This document shows, one piece after another, positions 46,206 through 54,010 of a stretch of 64,000 bases of DNA (position 1 is its first letter; every line of letters starts with the position of its first letter). Below the pieces are notes generated by a model. It was not told the origin of the DNA. It did not search any database and saw nothing but the letters and a program-made list of their open reading frames with translations. The stretch spans positions 62,001 to 126,000 of the forward strand of contig CANFRV010000003.1 of assembly GCA_947449575.1 (NCBI GenBank). Direction: 5' to 3'. A program made the position numbers and the translations under genes. The stretch is from Flavobacteriales bacterium. Lineage in GTDB: Bacteria > Bacteroidota > Bacteroidia > Flavobacteriales_D > Crocinitomicaceae.

Positions 46206-47582
46206 TTAATTTTTAATTAGATCATAGACAAATTGCAATTGTACATCCACATCTGAATCCCATTTGTCACTTGGTTTTACTTCATACGTTGGCAGTACAC
46301 CGCCTTTATATCCAGTTACTTTTACCGAATTTACATATTTCATTGGGTTGATTTTAATTAGCAAGTTCGATTTTGGTAATTTAAGAATGAGATTGCCTGT
46401 GCTGCATCTTAGATAGCTGCCTCCTGTTTCTTCTCCGATTGTAATTGCTCCTGAATGTTCTTTGAGTATTGAAGCTAGATTAGAAGCTGCAGAAAATGTC
46501 CAGCCATCGGTTAAGATATAAATTTCCCCTTTAAATTGAGGATAATTTGGAACGGATTCTTTGGTTGTTGTGGTTTTACCATTTCTTGTGACGATTCTCG
46601 TGCAAAAAATAGATAATCGTTGAGAATCGAAGGGTTTTTGGTAATGATAATTTGGTTGTTTTCTAGCTTGTAAAGTTCGGGATTCATACGTATAATTGCT
46701 ATCACAAAAAAATCCTGTCAGATAATATTGTGATAATCCTCCGGTGTTTCCGCGGAGATCTATAATTAAATTATCAATTGAATATTGTTGTAGAAAGACG
46801 AAAAAAGTATCTAATTGTAATTTATAGGTATTGTTACGTGGAAGTGGATTAGGTAAAACCAATTTAGCCCTATTATTGAGTGTGTCGATATGTCTTTCAA
46901 GGTGATTGAAATAATCTGATTCTTTTATTTTTTGCTTGACAGTTGGATAAACTGCTAAGAAAGTGGTGGTAATTGTATCTTTTTTTTCACTAATATACTG
47001 TACGTTAAATTCATCGCTCTCTTTTAAAAAACAATAATAGTAGAACATGAATTTTTCTTTCAATCGTTCATTTATGTGGGTTTGGTTATAGCCGTCAGAG
47101 CTAATGAATTTTGATAAATAATTCGCTATCTCTAGAATAGATTTTCCGTTTATTGAATATATCTCTGTTTGTTTTTGTAAGCATGTCAAGGATTTATTAT
47201 AATCATTTTTTATAAATAATTTCCCATTCACAAAGTAAACATCAAAGGGTAAAGTTGATTTGTTTTTTAAGTAATGGCTATAAATTTGTTTGACCTTGAT
47301 AACTGTATGACCGCAATGAATGGAGGCAACGCAACGTGCGTATAATTTATATATTTCTAATTCATTTCTTGGAATTTGTAATCCTAGTTGAAGTGAATCA
47401 AGTTGATTGTTAAATTCTTCTTCTGTATTATAAAAATAAAGTCCAGCAGAGTTGGCAAGAATTTCATTTTTAAAAATTGAAAAATCTCTCATCTGTTGCT
47501 TAACACTTGATGTTGATTTTTTTTGAGAAAAACCTGTGTTCAAGTGAAGTAATAAAAAAATAATAAGAATATTTTTCATCAT
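46206..47582 (-). CDS. S41 family C-terminal processing-type peptidase
   Basis: 458 aa. Signal peptide MMKNILIIFLLLHLNTGFSQ. The S41 core is visible near the C-terminus: LIIDLRGNTGGLSQYY, YILTDGWTFSAASNLASIL (catalytic Ser in FSAAS) and TIGEETGGSY. A PDZ domain is not obvious. It is likely periplasmic or outer-membrane associated and cleaves peptides. It is directly followed by the radical SAM gene, so co-expression is likely, but a functional link is only a guess. Confidence 0.87.
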   Translation of the reverse strand: MMKNILIIFLLLHLNTGFSQKKSTSSVKQQMRDFSIFKNEILANSAGLYFYNTEEEFNNQLDSLQLGLQIPRNELEIYKLYARCVASIHCGHTVIKVKQIYSHYLKNKSTLPFDVYFVNGKLFIKNDYNKSLTCLQKQTEIYSINGKSILEIANYLSKFISSDGYNQTHINERLKEKFMFYYYCFLKESDEFNVQYISEKKDTITTTFLAVYPTVKQKIKESDYFNHLERHIDTLNNRAKLVLPNPLPRNNTYKLQLDTFFVFLQQYSIDNLIIDLRGNTGGLSQYYLTGFFCDSNYTYESRTLQARKQPNYHYQKPFDSQRLSIFCTRIVTRNGKTTTTKESVPNYPQFKGEIYILTDGWTFSAASNLASILKEHSGAITIGEETGGSYLRCSTGNLILKLPKSNLLIKINPMKYVNSVKVTGYKGGVLPTYEVKPSDKWDSDVDVQLQFVYDLIKN

Positions 47583-47611
47583 CTTATAATCATTTCTACT
47601 GAGCAGACGTT

Positions 47612-47863
47612 CTATTTCGTGTCGTTTTCGGAAGTAGTAGATTTATCCATCGGCCCTCTTTTGTGAATGATTAGCCCATTGAGAAAATTTCGTAAAAATT
47701 GATCGCCACATTCTTTGTAATTTGGATGATCTTCCTTTCTAAATAATGCGCCTAATTCACTTGCAGTCACCTTAAACTCGACAAGTTTCATTATTTCAAT
47801 GATTTCATCATTTCTTAAGTGAAGAGCGACACGTAATTTTTTAAGAATATCGTTATTTGTCAT
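47612..47863 (-). CDS. DUF1456 family protein, single-repeat form
   Basis: 83 aa from the ATG at 47863 (MTNNDILKKLRVALHLRNDE); the open frame to 47989 overlaps the GNAT gene and adds unrelated sequence. DUF1456 (YehS in E. coli) normally has two such repeats and about 150 aa. Here only one repeat is present (KLRVALHLRNDEIIEIMKL, ASELGALFRKEDHPNYKECG, LRNFLNGLIIHKRG). Function unknown. Confidence 0.82.
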   Translation of the reverse strand: MTNNDILKKLRVALHLRNDEIIEIMKLVEFKVTASELGALFRKEDHPNYKECGDQFLRNFLNGLIIHKRGPMDKSTTSENDTK

Positions 47864-47943
47864 TTTCTTTTTTGAGTAAAGATACTGATTTTCCTCAAAG
47901 AACATGAAAATACATATTTTGAATAAAGGTTTTTGTATTTGTA

Positions 47944-48393
47944 TTACATCAAATATTCCATTTCGTATAAGTGGAATCCTTGTGCCCAATAATTTTCCAC
48001 AATTTTCATAAGCTTGAACCCATTTTTTTCATAAAACTTGAAAACCAGTTGGGAAGTTCGGACGTGTATTGTTTTACAATTTTTCAATTCTTGTAGTGCT
48101 GAAATTCGATGTTTTAACAGTAAAGTACCATACGAAAACCCTTGATAAGCCGGATGAATAATTCCCCAACTTATAATGCCTACCGTTTCATTTTTACTAT
48201 TAATACCACCGCAACCAATAATTTTATTTTCTACAAGCAATACGTAATACAAGTCAATTTCATTTTCTAAGTAGTGAAGAAAATCTATTTCTTCTGCAGA
48301 AGAGAAATATTTGGGAGTATTTAATCGTAAAATTTGAATTAAATCTTTTTTATCGGTGTGTTTGTATTCCCTTATTTTTAAATGGGTTTCCAT
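47944..48393 (-). CDS. GNAT family N-acetyltransferase
   Basis: 149 aa. The GNAT fold shows strand 4/motif A in IISWGIIHPAYQGFSYGTLLLKHRI with the Q-x-x-x-x-G-x-L acetyl-CoA loop, and the later FKFYEKNGFKLMKI is typical motif B. The acceptor is unknown. It lies 6 nt after the pentapeptide gene, so the two are probably in one transcript. Confidence 0.9.
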   Translation of the reverse strand: METHLKIREYKHTDKKDLIQILRLNTPKYFSSAEEIDFLHYLENEIDLYYVLLVENKIIGCGGINSKNETVGIISWGIIHPAYQGFSYGTLLLKHRISALQELKNCKTIHVRTSQLVFKFYEKNGFKLMKIVENYWAQGFHLYEMEYLM

Positions 48394-48399
48394 TGTCTA

Positions 48400-48972
48400 T
48401 TAGTCGATCAAAATTTGGTATTTATTCAATAATCCAGTAACTGCGGGCAAAGAAAAACGAGCTTTTTTGATTTTATTTTTTTCAGGATCTATGGAATAAT
48501 TAATCGCAGTTCTTAAATCTGCTTTTACTAAAAGTGTGTTTTCAAAAACTGCTCCTATCAGGTCGCAAGACACGAAAACCGCTTCTGTAAGTTCTACTTC
48601 TGAAAAATCTACTTCCTTTAAAGAACAATCGATAAATTGTGTCTTTTTCATTTTTTTCTGAAAGAAAGTTGAATAATCTAATTGACTATTTTTAAAATTA
48701 ACTGAAAATAAAAAGTCATTACAAACGCTAAAATCAACACCTACCATCTTACAATTCACAAAGTCGCAATTTTTTAAACCTGAATGAGCAAGTTTTGTCA
48801 TAGAGAAGTTACAATCATTGAATAAACAATCGATGAAGTCTGATTGTGTTATAAAACAGGAAGAGAAATCACAGTTCTCAAATGTACATCGGTCAAATTC
48901 TCTACTTGTTATTTTTTTTTCAGAGAAGTCCTTTGCTGTGAATGTTTTTTCAAATTGAAGTGAATCGCTCAT
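48400..48972 (-). CDS. Pentapeptide repeat protein, Qnr-like layout
   Basis: 190 aa. Repeats of A(D/N)LXX type run through almost the whole protein (FDRCTFENCDFSSCF, DFIDCLFNDCNFS, CDFVNCKMVGVDFS and so on), forming a right-handed quadrilateral beta-helix. The end, SIDPEKNKIKKARFSLPAVT followed by GLLNKYQI, resembles the C-terminal cap of Qnr/McbG-like proteins, which protect DNA gyrase. Resistance function cannot be inferred, as such chromosomal homologues are common. It is followed by a GNAT gene. Confidence 0.88.
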   Translation of the reverse strand: MSDSLQFEKTFTAKDFSEKKITSREFDRCTFENCDFSSCFITQSDFIDCLFNDCNFSMTKLAHSGLKNCDFVNCKMVGVDFSVCNDFLFSVNFKNSQLDYSTFFQKKMKKTQFIDCSLKEVDFSEVELTEAVFVSCDLIGAVFENTLLVKADLRTAINYSIDPEKNKIKKARFSLPAVTGLLNKYQILID

Positions 48973-49111
48973 TTTTTTTACATTGAAGAGTAAAGGTAGT
49001 TAAAATTCAAAGATCTATAAAGTGGAAAATCGTACCAAAATAAGTAAACTAGGGATTACAAGTTTAGAAAGATAGTGATTGAAAATCTAGCGAACATTTT
49101 AAAAGTTAGGA

Positions 49112-49141
49112 CAAAAAAAAACGGACTTTTACATCCGTTTT
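49112..49141 (-). terminator. Terminator after the VWA-protein gene
   Basis: Stem AAAACGGA (49118-49125) with TCCGTTTT (49134-49141), loop CTTTTACA. On the minus strand it is followed by a T-run from the A-tract at 49113-49121. It lies about 18 nt after the stop. Confidence 0.82.
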
Positions 49142-49159
49142 CAACTTAGGCGTGGTTAT

Positions 49160-50275
49160 TTAAAGTTGCACAAATTTCCCTCCAGACATCCTGAATTTCA
49201 TACCTCCTAATTTGAACGTCTTACCTTCACCTATTTTTGCTACATCAACTAAATCCTGTTCCATGGTATGGATGGAACCTCCAGTCGCATATGCAATATC
49301 CAAATACAACGTGTTCATTCTATCCGTCACACCGCAAACAATAATCTTTATAGGAATATTCTGACTTTTAAGAAAACTCAACAGTTTCATGTCACAAGGA
49401 TTTTCCCAGTTATCAGCAATAAGTATAACATTCTGTTTGTTTTCTGGATATTTTTTGATAGCATAACAAATTGCTTCTAGGTCATTTTCAATATGGGCAC
49501 CTTTTTCCATGGCGACAAAAGCAGTTTCAATCACTTTTTTTGAATTTGATGTTTCAATACTCCATATTCCATGGTCATCAGAGGCTGCGATTTGATTGTT
49601 GCTTTTTTCTTCATCATCGTTGAAAAAAACAATTTGTTTGAATGTATTTAACTTTTGATTGCTTTTAATCCACAACAAAATTTGTGCTGTATATGGAGAC
49701 ATACTGCCAGTAACGTCACAAACAACCAACATGTTTTTCCAATTACTATTTCGATTTACAACCTTTAAAACCGTTGAATCTTCTGGTGGTTTTTTACCTT
49801 CGATGATTGAAGTAATTATTTCATTTTCGGATTTAAAACTTGGCATAGGTCTGTAGTAAACGACGAAACCATGGAAGTAATTTTGTATATTTCCAGTACG
49901 TTCAACACCTGTTTGTTTCACGAGGTGCCATTTAATAATAGGGTTATTAAAAGCTTGAGGTAAATTCATGTGCAATTCTAAAATACGATTTAGGTTCAAT
50001 TCTGTAAAGTCCGCACCTACAGGATAATCTGAATAAACTAAATCAACTCCTACGATTGTTTGATTACTTAACTTTTGAATGATTTGAGGATTATTTATTT
50101 CAAACTCTCCAGGATCCATTTTAATTTTGATAGATGAGAATATTCCGCTATCGGGAACATATTTATCTACAACAATTGTGTCTCTAAATTGAATATTAAC
50201 TCTAATATTCACTTGCGCTGCGACATATCCTGTCTGTGAAAGGATGATTGCCATTATGGAGAGTAATGCTTTCAT
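49160..50275 (-). CDS. Secreted von Willebrand factor A-like protein
   Basis: 371 aa. Signal peptide MKALLSIMAIILSQTGYVAA (cleaved near AQ). The N-terminal half is beta-rich. The C-terminal half is a VWA fold with the metal-ion adhesion motif VCDVTGSMSPYT at about residue 185 (Asp-x-Thr-x-Ser-type) and the later ILIADNWENPC. No sorting domain or lipobox is seen. It probably binds a divalent metal and a partner protein in the periplasm. It stands alone with its own terminator. Confidence 0.75.
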   Translation of the reverse strand: MKALLSIMAIILSQTGYVAAQVNIRVNIQFRDTIVVDKYVPDSGIFSSIKIKMDPGEFEINNPQIIQKLSNQTIVGVDLVYSDYPVGADFTELNLNRILELHMNLPQAFNNPIIKWHLVKQTGVERTGNIQNYFHGFVVYYRPMPSFKSENEIITSIIEGKKPPEDSTVLKVVNRNSNWKNMLVVCDVTGSMSPYTAQILLWIKSNQKLNTFKQIVFFNDDEEKSNNQIAASDDHGIWSIETSNSKKVIETAFVAMEKGAHIENDLEAICYAIKKYPENKQNVILIADNWENPCDMKLLSFLKSQNIPIKIIVCGVTDRMNTLYLDIAYATGGSIHTMEQDLVDVAKIGEGKTFKLGGMKFRMSGGKFVQL

Positions 50276-50348
50276 AGTTGTATAAGCACGTTCGTTTAGA
50301 AAGTTACAACTATGATCACATCGCTATTATTTTGGTAATTATAGGAAC

Positions 50349-50380
50349 AAAAAAAAAGTCTAGCAAATTTTGCTAGACTT
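50349..50380 (-). terminator. Terminator after the cold-shock gene
   Basis: Perfect stem AAGTCTAGCA (50356-50365) with TGCTAGACTT (50371-50380), extended inward by A-T pairs. On the minus strand it runs into T residues from the A-tract at 50349-50357. It lies 34 nt beyond the stop. Confidence 0.88.
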
Positions 50381-50413
50381 AAACTTCATAAATATAAAGT
50401 ATCGTTTTAAAGC

Positions 50414-50605
50414 TTATGCTTGTTTAACGTTAACTGCATTTAATCCTTTTTTTCCTTCTTGAAGTTCGTAAGTAACTTCATCATTCTCTCTGATTTCATC
50501 AATTAAACCTGAAATGTGTACGAAGTACTCTTGGTTTGATTCTGCGTCTTTAATAAATCCAAATCCTTTTGAGTCATTGAAAAATTTTACAATTCCTTTA
50601 TTCAT
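50414..50605 (-). CDS. Cold-shock domain protein
   Basis: 63 aa. MNKGIVKFFNDSKGFGFIKD contains RNP1 (KGFGFI), and EYFVHIS is RNP2; the ending LQEGKKGLNAVNV is typical of CspA-like proteins. It binds single-stranded nucleic acid as an RNA chaperone. The predicted leader is short (about a dozen nucleotides), unlike the long regulatory leader of enterobacterial cspA, so cold control through a 5' UTR is unlikely. Confidence 0.95.
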   Translation of the reverse strand: MNKGIVKFFNDSKGFGFIKDAESNQEYFVHISGLIDEIRENDEVTYELQEGKKGLNAVNVKQA

Positions 50606-50624
50606 AATAATAATTTTATTTGTG

Positions 50625-50632
50625 CAAAGATA
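50625..50632 (-). promoter_or_regulatory. Putative -7 box of the cold-shock gene
   Basis: CAAAGATA reads TATCTTTG on the minus strand, 19 nt upstream of the ATG at 50605. A -33 TTG is not clear. Confidence 0.5.
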
Positions 50633-50774
50633 TGTATTAAATTAATACCTGAGTAATTTTTTGTGATTTATTTTTTTTATTTTCTAAATAAAGTTGTTTT
50701 TATCAGCGAGTTACTATTTTTTTATCCAAAATAGAAGTTTTTAAAAAATAAAAAATTGGCAAGAAATAAATGAT

Positions 50775-51557
50775 TTAGAACTCATAATTTGATATTTCAC
50801 CTTTTTTCCAATGTTTTAAGATCGCTGTTTCACCGTCAAAATCTAAATAAGTGTAATACTGAAGCCAATCACCGAGGTTGATATAAGTCGATTTTTCAGA
50901 AAGTTCGATTTGAAGTGGTAAATGTCTATGACCATATATAAAATAATCAAAATGTTGCTGCGCCAAAATTTCTTTGCTGTAAATAGCTAACCATTCATTC
51001 TCAACACCTAAAAATTTCTCATCGCTTGTTCCTGATTTTGCTCTACTTGATTTCGAAGATAAGTTGGCTAACCAAATACCGAAATTGGGATGCAGCCTAG
51101 CGAAAATCCACTGACAAAACTTATTATTAAATATTTTTTTTAAAATTTTATAGGAGTGATCACCAGGTCCTAAACCATCTCCATGACCTATATAAAATTT
51201 CTTATCACCAAAAGTTCTTTCGATAGGTTTTCTGTGAATCTGAATTCCTAGTTCTTTTGGTAGGTAATCAAAAATCCACATATCATGATTTCCAGTAAAA
51301 ATATGAATGGGAATCCCAGCATCTGTTAACTCAGCTATTTTTCCTTGTAATCGCACAAAACCCTTTGGGATCGCATGTTTGTATTCAAACCAAAAATCAA
51401 AAATATCACCTACTAAAAAAATTTCTTCAGCCGTTGGTTTTATCTGATTTAACCAAGCTACTAATTCTTTTTCACGTTCTAAACTTTTTTCATAGGTAGG
51501 AGCACCTAAATGAAAATCGGAAGCGAAATAAATATGTTTTTTAATTGTATCTGGCAT
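50775..51557 (-). CDS. lpxH: UDP-2,3-diacylglucosamine diphosphatase, LpxH type
   Basis: 260 aa, calcineurin-like phosphoesterase. Metal-binding motifs run in order: SDFHLG, VGDIFDFWFEY, FTGNHD and YGHRHLPL near the C-terminus, and the active-site-proximal GDGLGPGD. It hydrolyses UDP-2,3-diacylglucosamine to lipid X, the fourth step of lipid A synthesis, at the inner membrane. lpxK lies 5 kb upstream on the same strand. The gene is preceded by a short direct-repeat tract. Confidence 0.9.
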   Translation of the reverse strand: MPDTIKKHIYFASDFHLGAPTYEKSLEREKELVAWLNQIKPTAEEIFLVGDIFDFWFEYKHAIPKGFVRLQGKIAELTDAGIPIHIFTGNHDMWIFDYLPKELGIQIHRKPIERTFGDKKFYIGHGDGLGPGDHSYKILKKIFNNKFCQWIFARLHPNFGIWLANLSSKSSRAKSGTSDEKFLGVENEWLAIYSKEILAQQHFDYFIYGHRHLPLQIELSEKSTYINLGDWLQYYTYLDFDGETAILKHWKKGEISNYEF

Positions 51558-51571
51558 TATAATCTTCGTTG

Positions 51572-51633
51572 CTCAACCTTACTAAATTCTCAATCTTACT
51601 TAACCTCAACCTCAACCTCAATCTCTCACCTCC
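51572..51633. repeat. Short CTCAACCT-type direct-repeat tract
   Basis: Between lpxH and the TlpA-like gene: CTCAACCTTACTAAATTCTC, then three head-to-tail AACCTC hexamers (51602-51619) and AATCTC. The minus strand is purine-rich, (GGTTGA)n-like, and could form a two-layer G-quadruplex in the lpxH leader. Confidence 0.5.
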
Positions 51634-52737
51634 CTAATGTCCGAAAATACGTAAAAGTTCTTGTTCCAACGCTTCACCTCTCAAATTTGTTTTTATAATT
51701 TTCCCTTCTTGATCTATTAGCACAGTGAAAGGAATGGATGTAATCTGATAAATTTTACCTGTTGCGCTTGACCAACCTTTTAGATCACTCACATGATTTG
51801 GCCAAATTAAATGATCAGATTCAATGGCGTTTTTCCATTTTCCTTTATCTTGATCAAACGAAACACTCATGACGGTAAATCCGTCTTTGTTATATTTTTC
51901 ATACATTTTAACAACGTTCGGATTTTCTTTTCGACAAGGTCCGCACCAAGATGCCCAGAAATCTAAAAGAACCACTTTACCTCTTAAGTCAGAAAGTTTT
52001 AATGTATTTCCATCTAATTTTGTGTCCGAAAAATCAGGAGCCATTTTTCCTTCCGCTAAAAAATTAGCAGCTTCTTTTTTCTCTTTTAGAGCAATAAAAT
52101 TTTTGTTAACTTCTTTTATAGTAGGTGATTCGGTAAATGATTTGACTAATTGATTAACAAGTGATTCGTAGACCGTAAATTCATTTTCTGGATTGGTGGT
52201 TGATAATGCAACAAGCAAAGCAGGCGAATTTTGATTTTGAGCTATAAATGTTTGACGAGCACTTTGAAAATTAGAATATTCTCGTTGCATCGATGTATTA
52301 ATTTCTTGAGATTTTTCGGGAGATTGTTTAAGTTCTTGACTAGCTGAAGCTTGCTTTTGATTCCATGCCGTCAACACCTTGATAAATTCATTCATGTTGA
52401 CACTTTCATCAGATCCAATAATATTAGCGTAAGATTGGATATTTGAACCATCACCATATACCTTAATATCGCATAAGTCTTTCACAATTATATTTATATG
52501 TGTATTTCCAAGTCGAAGAACATAATAATCGGGATTTGGTAATTTACCTTTAATCGTAAAATCACCTTTTTTAGAAAGGGGAACGCTCAGGAAATCAATG
52601 TAGTGTGAGCCGTAAAATTGAGATATTTTGACAGAATCTTCAGAGGTATTGAAAATGTTGCCAGAAACTGATACAGAAATTTGACTACTTCCCCAAAATG
52701 AAAGTAGTAGAGTCGTGAAAAAAAGTATTTTGTTCAT
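51634..52737 (-). CDS. TlpA-like thiol-disulfide oxidoreductase 1 (WCGPC)
   Basis: 367 aa from the ATG at 52737 (MNKILFFTTLLLSFWGSSQ, a signal peptide); the frame to 52800 adds a non-signal leader. An N-terminal DUF4369-like beta domain (about 20-110), a helical middle, and a C-terminal AhpC/TSA-thioredoxin domain with WASWCGPCRKENPN at about 260-266 and the cis-Pro loop TSIPFTVLID. It probably reduces disulfides in the periplasm, like ResA/TlpA. The next gene is a clear paralogue in tandem. Confidence 0.9.
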   Translation of the reverse strand: MNKILFFTTLLLSFWGSSQISVSVSGNIFNTSEDSVKISQFYGSHYIDFLSVPLSKKGDFTIKGKLPNPDYYVLRLGNTHINIIVKDLCDIKVYGDGSNIQSYANIIGSDESVNMNEFIKVLTAWNQKQASASQELKQSPEKSQEINTSMQREYSNFQSARQTFIAQNQNSPALLVALSTTNPENEFTVYESLVNQLVKSFTESPTIKEVNKNFIALKEKKEAANFLAEGKMAPDFSDTKLDGNTLKLSDLRGKVVLLDFWASWCGPCRKENPNVVKMYEKYNKDGFTVMSVSFDQDKGKWKNAIESDHLIWPNHVSDLKGWSSATGKIYQITSIPFTVLIDQEGKIIKTNLRGEALEQELLRIFGH

Positions 52738-52823
52738 ATGATTTTTATTGTTTTTAGTAGAAATACACACTTCATTTTTAGTAATTTCAGTTCTTTTCAT
52801 GACTGTATTTCTTTGACTTACTA

Positions 52824-53999
52824 TTAATTTTTGATCAGTTCCTTCAATTTTTGTTCCAAAGATTCTCCACGTAATCCAGTTTCAATTATTTTCCCTTCCT
52901 TGTCAACCAAAACAGTGTGGGGAATACTTTGGAAACCATATAGATTTGGCATGCTCGATTCCCATCCAGAAAGCTCACTTACATGATTAGGCCAAACTAA
53001 TCCATCTTCTTTGATAGCATTTTTCCACACTGCAACATCGCTATCGAGAGATACTGACATTATTGTAAATCCTTTGTCTTTATACTGATTATATAATCTC
53101 ACAACATTTGGATTTTCATGCCGACATGGAGAGCACCAAGAAGCCCAAAAATCAATTAGAACATATTTTCCTCTCAAGGAAGATAGTTTCATTTCAACAC
53201 CATCTGGATTTTTTAATGCGATTTCAGGAGCTTCTGTTTTTCCAGCATTAAGTGTTTTGTATTGATTATAGTTGTTTTCTATTACTTGTACTTGTTGTAC
53301 CAGATTTGTTGCAATAGGAGAGTTTTTATATCTATTTGCATACGCAGCACTCATTTTCTGCAAGGCAAAAAGGTTTTGAACGTTCCAATCTTTAAAGCCC
53401 ATATTAGGCGCTAGAAAGGACGTTAAAATGAAATTCAAGGGATTACTTGGTTCATTATTCACTGTTTCAACACAAAAAAGCTCAATTGGTTTCCTAAAGG
53501 ATAAATATTGTTTCAATAAAACATCATCTGTAACCTTGTCTTTTAAGGTGGCTAAACTTTCTTGTTTTGAAGCAAAATCGGAAAAAAGTGAAATGTATTT
53601 TGTTAGGCTTTCAGACCATTCTGTATTTGTAAACACAGGTGAAAATTGATAATTTTCGAAGGTTGTTGTTAGTATAACATTATCTTTTGGTACCAATGGT
53701 AAGGTGATAATTTTTGTTTGACTTTCACCTAAGCGAAGTTGAAATATTCCCATGTCTGGAATGTTACTAAGCATTTCAAAATGCCCTTTGTCATCCGTTA
53801 CACATTTTGCCACTTCAATTGTACCTTGTTGACTCATTGCTTCAAGATATAAATGAACATTTACAGCTCCTTCTATTACCCCACTTATTTTAAAGTTTTC
53901 AATGATATTTGTGTCAGGATTATCTTGAATCGGTCCATTATCATCTCCACATGAAAATAGTACGAATAAAAGTGTACTTAAAATGAAAATAATTTTCAT
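52824..53999 (-). CDS. TlpA-like thiol-disulfide oxidoreductase 2 (WCSPC), lipoprotein
   Basis: 391 aa. The N-terminus MKIIFILSTLLFVLFSC is a lipoprotein signal, so this paralogue is membrane-anchored, in contrast to its neighbour. It has the same plan: DUF4369-like N-terminal domain, helical middle, and thioredoxin-like domain with WASWCSPCRHENPN at about 283-296 and QSIPHTVLVD. The active-site dipeptide Ser-Pro instead of Gly-Pro will alter redox potential. It is 11 nt downstream of gatB and probably shares its transcript. Confidence 0.9.
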   Translation of the reverse strand: MKIIFILSTLLFVLFSCGDDNGPIQDNPDTNIIENFKISGVIEGAVNVHLYLEAMSQQGTIEVAKCVTDDKGHFEMLSNIPDMGIFQLRLGESQTKIITLPLVPKDNVILTTTFENYQFSPVFTNTEWSESLTKYISLFSDFASKQESLATLKDKVTDDVLLKQYLSFRKPIELFCVETVNNEPSNPLNFILTSFLAPNMGFKDWNVQNLFALQKMSAAYANRYKNSPIATNLVQQVQVIENNYNQYKTLNAGKTEAPEIALKNPDGVEMKLSSLRGKYVLIDFWASWCSPCRHENPNVVRLYNQYKDKGFTIMSVSLDSDVAVWKNAIKEDGLVWPNHVSELSGWESSMPNLYGFQSIPHTVLVDKEGKIIETGLRGESLEQKLKELIKN

Positions 54000-54010
54000 A
54001 AAATGATGTA

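Noticed and set aside
48400-48972. Quinolone resistance gene qnr
   Set aside because: The pentapeptide fold and C-terminal end are Qnr-like, but such chromosomal proteins are widespread and identity to real Qnr appears low; resistance cannot be claimed.
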